A DNA stretch of 64,000 bases from an uncultured Bacilli bacterium. Lineage in GTDB: Bacteria; Bacillota_I; Bacilli_A; RF39; UBA660. Every line of letters starts with the position of its first letter. Within the stretch, counting starts at the first letter, position 1. The position numbers and the translations under genes were made by a program. The stretch spans positions 124,001 to 188,000 of the forward strand of contig CAKPHH010000001.1 of the NCBI GenBank assembly GCA_934157235.1. Direction: 5' to 3'. The notes below the pieces were generated by a model. It searched no databases. It saw only the letters and a list, made by a program, of their open reading frames with translations, and was not told the DNA's origin. Shown one piece after another: positions 60,502-64,000 of this stretch.

Positions 60502-62769
60502 ATGAATAAGGAGATAAAAAATATAGTATTTTACACTTTTGAAAGTGAAACTGGTCCTAGAACTCAAACATGTATTTTCTACATGGATGGTTCTGTAAAA
60601 AATACTAACGAAGAAGAAGGAAGAGAACTTCAAGAAGCACTAAAGAAAGGTGAAATCACTCCAAGAGATCCTTCCAAAGTACATGTTTATAAAATGACAG
60701 GTGAAATTCTAGAAAGAGACTTTGACCTACTTAAAGGAAGAGGCGAAGACATTGAATTTGCCGATGTGCCTTCAAAGAAAACTAAGAAAGCCAAAAAAAG
60801 CTTCACAGAAACATTAAAAACAATAACAGGTATAAATTTAATAAAAAAACTTAATGATAAAAGAAAAGCTAAAAAGGCTGCCAAAGAAGCTGCAAAATTA
60901 GATGATGAAGTTGAAGTTGAAGACGAGATAGAAGAAGAAAAAAGCAAAAAGAGCTTTATTGAAGTCCTAAAGACAATTACAGGTGTAAACTTAGCTAATA
61001 AAATTAAAGCTAAATATAAAGCTAAGAAAAAAAATTATGAAGAAAAGAAAGCTAGTAAGCCAAAGAAAGAAGAAGGTAAATTCAAGAAATTCTTCAAAAA
61101 AACATTCATTGGTAAAATAGCTAGACAAGTTGCTGCTCTAGCAACTGCTGCTGTAATCCTATTTGTACCAGGCTGTTCAAGCAAAACTCAAAGTAATGCA
61201 GATAAAGAACCAACCGCCATCAACGATACTGTAGAAATGGGAACTGATGACTTATTAAAAGAAACACTAAGTTTTGCTGGAATGTTAAAATTATCCAAAA
61301 GTGAAACTCAAAAAGACTTTATGTTTAATATTAGTCAAGCTTTAAGTACTTATAATATAACTTTTGCTAAAGCTTATGTTGAACAAGGAAAAGACATAAA
61401 AGCTGCCTTAACTTGGGATGAAGCTGTAGCTATGGCTATTGTTTATAATAATTACTCTAAAGAAGAACTAATTGAGATATTTAATGGTGCTGATTTAGAT
61501 GTAGAGGCTTTAAAAGATGCCTACAAAACAGCAAACTTACAATTAATGGGTGCTCATGTAATCGAAACAGAAGCAAATCCAGTAGATATGTCTCAATTAC
61601 TAGGAAGCAAAGAAGCAAAAGCCTTCTATAAAAAATATCATGATATGTTCCTTGCTTGTAAAAAAGCTACTGGAACTGATCAAATAAATAAAGTAAATGC
61701 TTTTTACCAAGAATTATATAAAGACTTCCCAATTACCGAGAAAGTTAGGGAAGAGGGGATTGCACATAGTGATTCTAGAAAGAGCGTTGAATCTTATAAA
61801 TTTTCAGTTATACCAATGGTAAGTGCTTCAGAAATGTTATTCCAAAACTTAAAAACTGATAAAACACTTCAAGATAAAGCAATTGCCTATCTAAATGATG
61901 TTGGTGTATGTAATCGTGCTAACGATTTAATTGAAAGAGCCGCAACAATCAACTTAATGACAAAGAGTGAAGATGATTGTATAGACTATGAGTTATTAAA
62001 AAATGCTAAGATTAGTGAGTTAAAAGAAGCAAAGGCGTATGGTATAAGCGATGAAGAACGTGATTTAAGTAAGTTAGATAGTTTCAAAAAAACCCTAAAT
62101 GCTAATTCTAAGTTCACTGCTAAAACTACAACTAAAACTACAACTGAAACAGTAACAGAATATAGAACAGAAACAACAAGAGAAACAACAGGCGATAGAG
62201 ATCAAGCTGTAAAAGCTGCCGGTGCTGATAAAGTAGACGCTGCTGAAAGAGAAGCAGATAAAGCAGTTAAAAAAGAAAACGAAGCAGCTCGTAAAGATGC
62301 CGAGAAAAAAGCTGATGAAGAAGCTAAACGCCAACAAGAAAAATCTGATGCTGAAAAGAAAGTCTTAGAAAACGACATAGCTCAAAAAGATAAGGATTTA
62401 CAAGATAAAATCGACAAAGCAAACGAAGATATTAATAATGATCAATCAGTAAGTGAAAAAGATTTTGGCGACCATGACGTTGATTTTGATAACGATCATT
62501 CAGACAAAGATGGTAAGTTAAATGATTCTGTTAAGGATATTACAACAGATCCATCTGGTGATATGACAAATCAACCATTACCAGATCCAAATGCTGATGA
62601 TGAATATGTATCTACACCAAGTAAAAAAGCAACAGATCAAACAATCTATGAGTATGAAGAACCATACACTATGACAAATGAAGAAAAAGCTGCTGCTATA
62701 GTAGAACAAATGGCAAATGAAACAACATATGGTGTTGATAGAGCAAAAACATATACATATCATAAATAA
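60502..62769 (+). CDS. Large protein with cytoplasmic N-terminus, internal span and lipobox-like Cys, charged C-terminus
   Basis: 755 residues. Residues 1-205 are soluble and lysine-rich, with a 50-residue duplication (KSFTETLKTITG near 99; KSFIEVLKTITG near 149). A single span follows (about 209-224) ending VPGCSSK with Cys225, like a lipobox but far from the N-terminus. The outside part is helical (about 250-550), then Thr-rich, then a very charged low-complexity tail (KKADEEAKRQQEKSD, FDNDHSDKDG). Such an arrangement suggests the N-terminus stays inside and the tail outside. Function unknown. It is 13 bases after the repeat-protein gene with AGGGGGAG. Confidence 0.72.
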   Translation: MNKEIKNIVFYTFESETGPRTQTCIFYMDGSVKNTNEEEGRELQEALKKGEITPRDPSKVHVYKMTGEILERDFDLLKGRGEDIEFADVPSKKTKKAKKSFTETLKTITGINLIKKLNDKRKAKKAAKEAAKLDDEVEVEDEIEEEKSKKSFIEVLKTITGVNLANKIKAKYKAKKKNYEEKKASKPKKEEGKFKKFFKKTFIGKIARQVAALATAAVILFVPGCSSKTQSNADKEPTAINDTVEMGTDDLLKETLSFAGMLKLSKSETQKDFMFNISQALSTYNITFAKAYVEQGKDIKAALTWDEAVAMAIVYNNYSKEELIEIFNGADLDVEALKDAYKTANLQLMGAHVIETEANPVDMSQLLGSKEAKAFYKKYHDMFLACKKATGTDQINKVNAFYQELYKDFPITEKVREEGIAHSDSRKSVESYKFSVIPMVSASEMLFQNLKTDKTLQDKAIAYLNDVGVCNRANDLIERAATINLMTKSEDDCIDYELLKNAKISELKEAKAYGISDEERDLSKLDSFKKTLNANSKFTAKTTTKTTTETVTEYRTETTRETTGDRDQAVKAAGADKVDAAEREADKAVKKENEAARKDAEKKADEEAKRQQEKSDAEKKVLENDIAQKDKDLQDKIDKANEDINNDQSVSEKDFGDHDVDFDNDHSDKDGKLNDSVKDITTDPSGDMTNQPLPDPNADDEYVSTPSKKATDQTIYEYEEPYTMTNEEKAAAIVEQMANETTYGVDRAKTYTYHK

Positions 62770-62800
62770 AAAAGAGACTTTCAATAAAGTCTCTTTTACT
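62768..62800. terminator. Terminator between convergent genes
   Basis: 11-base stem AAAGAGACTTT / AAAGTCTCTTT, loop CAAT, T run on the plus strand and A-rich lead-in giving T run on the minus strand. Confidence 0.88.
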
Positions 62801-62802
62801 TG

Positions 62803-63423
62803 TTATTTACTTTTTACAATATTTCTCTTTTCAATCTTATAATTTTCTATTTGACAATTATCACTCATACATGAATCACAAGTCGTTAAAGTAAAACTTT
62901 TCAAATCTTTAGAAATATCAAAATCTAAAGCAGACTCATTTATTTTTAATTTTTTACCATCACTAGTCATTATCATAATTTTACTTGAGTTGCATTGCTT
63001 TGCGACAAATGAATTAAAGATATAAACATTGTTAGATTGAATAATTTCAAAATAAGCAGCAGCGTTCTTTGAATAAATATTATCATTATCTATTGTTAAA
63101 ACCTTTTTATCTTTTAGATAAATATTCGCTTTATATTTATATATAACACCATCATCACTATTTTCTTGTTCCTTACTAACAAATTCAATCTTTAAATCCT
63201 TATTAAAGTTATAAGATTCTTGTTCATCTGTTAAATACAACTTTCTCGTAAATTTAATAGAGACATCTGGAGAAAAATTTATTTTATTTTCTTCTTTATT
63301 AGTATAGTTTAACCAGACTCCATATAGTAAAAGAATTGTCAAAGCAATAAGTGCTAAACTATGTTTATTAATAAAACTCTTCTTATTAACAATTTCTTTT
63401 TTCTTGTTATTATATTTCTTCAC
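62803..63423 (-). CDS. Small membrane-anchored exported protein
   Basis: 206 residues. Lys-rich start, one span (about 23-40, LALIALTILLLYGVWL), then an outside domain with Cys near CNSS and a C-terminal CDSCMSDNC cluster that could form disulfides or bind metal. No family recognised. Start: GTG at 63423 after GGGAGGAATTTTG; a longer GTG start at 63438 overlaps the ribosome-binding site. A promoter is on the minus strand upstream. Confidence 0.65.
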   Translation of the reverse strand: MKKYNNKKKEIVNKKSFINKHSLALIALTILLLYGVWLNYTNKEENKINFSPDVSIKFTRKLYLTDEQESYNFNKDLKIEFVSKEQENSDDGVIYKYKANIYLKDKKVLTIDNDNIYSKNAAAYFEIIQSNNVYIFNSFVAKQCNSSKIMIMTSDGKKLKINESALDFDISKDLKSFTLTTCDSCMSDNCQIENYKIEKRNIVKSK

Positions 63424-63473
63424 CAAAATTCCTCCCACTAATATTAAAGTTTATAATAATTATATTTACCAAA

Positions 63474-63502
63474 AGTATACCATAATTAAGTATTCAAGTC
63501 AA
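63474..63502 (-). promoter_or_regulatory. Promoter for the small anchored protein
   Basis: On the minus strand TTGACT (63502-63497), 17-base spacer, TATACT (63479-63474) with extended -10 TGG. Confidence 0.8.
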
Positions 63503-63566
63503 GCTAATTAAATTTATACAATGGTGTCTACGTAGAAAACATATATTCGCTTTTTTTAAGTTTAAT

Positions 63567-63595
63567 TTGACAAAATAAGACTTTTGTGTTATAAT
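63567..63595 (+). promoter_or_regulatory. Consensus promoter for the last gene
   Basis: TTGACA at 63567-63572, 17-base spacer, TATAAT at 63590-63595 with extended -10 TGT. The best match to consensus in the window. Confidence 0.9.
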
Positions 63596-63597
63596 AT

Positions 63598-63630
63598 GTG
63601 TACTTTGAAGGTGAGAGACCCGAAGTATAC
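63598..63630 (+). promoter_or_regulatory. Hairpin at the 5' end of the last transcript
   Basis: GTGTACTT pairs with AAGTATAC (one G-U) around TGAAGGTGAGAGACCCG. It starts within a few bases of the expected transcription start, so it may protect the 5' end of the message. Confidence 0.5.
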
Positions 63631-63665
63631 AAAATTAAAATTTATATAGGGTGGGGTTGAGTATA

Positions 63666-64000
63666 ATGAATAATGCGTATATTTTCGAGTATTTGGATGA
63701 AAATGATTTTCGTAAAAAGGAAAGATCAGTTAGAAAGTATAACATGTTAGCTTATAAGAAATTAACTTTTAATTATTATCCAGAATTACGTAAAGGTAAC
63801 TTTTTAGGTAAAGAGATTAATAAGAATGAAAAGAATAATACAATAAGCTATGAATTGAAATTACCTACTGATGAATTATTTGTTAAAGTACATGGTGAAA
63901 TTACATTACACTATACTGTATATACAGAAAAGAAAATAATCCTTTTAACAAACATTACACCAGAAGGAATTTTAGATGAAGGACACAGAGCTGAATTATC
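63666..64000 (+). CDS. Unknown protein, N-terminal part
   Basis: Runs off the window after 111 codons. Starts MNNAYIFEYLDENDFRKKER; later KLTFNYYPELRKGNF and LPTDELFVKVHGEITLHYTV, a beta-rich, soluble-looking domain. No signal peptide. GGGTGGGGTTGAG precedes the ATG by 5 bases. The consensus promoter suggests high expression. Family not recognised. Confidence 0.75.
   Translation, partial: MNNAYIFEYLDENDFRKKERSVRKYNMLAYKKLTFNYYPELRKGNFLGKEINKNEKNNTISYELKLPTDELFVKVHGEITLHYTVYTEKKIILLTNITPEGILDEGHRAEL

Noticed and set aside
52304..62800. Prophage or transposon covering the surface-protein region
   Set aside because: No integrase, transposase, phage structural gene or flanking direct repeats were found.
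1..64000. TGA read as tryptophan (Mollicutes code)
   Set aside because: TGA ends genes at 9630, 31042, 51656, 55642 and 58801 with sensible overlaps, and Trp is coded by TGG.
1..64000. tRNA, rRNA, tmRNA or known riboswitches
   Set aside because: No cloverleaf with CCA-type end, rRNA segment or recognised riboswitch core was seen by eye; small or divergent RNAs could be missed.

Overview
The window is very AT-rich (roughly one third G+C by eye) and reads as one continuous chromosome segment of a low-GC Gram-positive bacterium. Signs are strong purine-rich ribosome-binding sites, HrcA/CIRCE control of dnaK, a DnaB/DnaD-family replication protein, a ylbD-ylbE-ylbF-rsmD block like that of Bacillus, RNase HIII, topoisomerase IV, CBS-type Mn pyrophosphatase and a free Smr protein. 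TGA is used as a stop, so the code is standard. The mix (AT-rich Bacilli core genes with secreted dockerin-like and lectin-like proteins) suggests an uncultured gut-type member of the Bacilli; that placement is inference. Most promoters I can read have a 17-base spacer and a TGn extended -10.

Layout. 1-6.5 kb: prepilin peptidase end, DnaB-like protein, HD protein, and an operon of CBS-pyrophosphatase, UppP, ZIP transporter and a CmpB-type membrane protein. 6.6-11.5 kb: acyltransferase, hybrid histidine kinase, DUF4186 protein, phosphohexomutase. 11.5-14.6 kb: five tandem paralogues of an unrecognised family, the last frameshifted. 14.8-23.9 kb: HelD/UvrD-like helicase behind a structured leader, SpoVB-like flippase (minus strand), membrane-anchored acidic protein, lipoprotein, MtaB, RecD2. 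24.4-31.6 kb: parE-parC with an HExxH protein, then the ylb block. 31.6-33.7 kb: a large prepilin-like surface protein. 33.7-40.3 kb: heat-shock operon hrcA-grpE-dnaK-(pepF)-dnaJ. 40.4-45.6 kb: thyA-dfrA, then two overlapping histidine kinases with complementary defects. 45.6-51 kb: methyltransferase and RNase HIII (minus), cvpA-trxA, ppdK. 51-64 kb: an accessory, surface-oriented stretch with a charged protein pair, a secreted dockerin-like protein overlapping a membrane-anchored cohesin-like protein, PfkB kinase, Smr protein, two large anchored proteins with internal repeats, a small anchored protein and a truncated unknown gene.

The strongest candidates for something new are: (1) the kinase pair at 41.9-45.6 kb, where one protein keeps the phospho-acceptor histidine but has lost the ATP site and its overlapping neighbour keeps the ATP site but has Ser instead of His; (2) the dockerin-like/cohesin-like gene pair at 52.3-57.1 kb; (3) the five-member tandem family at 11.6-14.6 kb. 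All functional links are inferred from sequence and gene order only.
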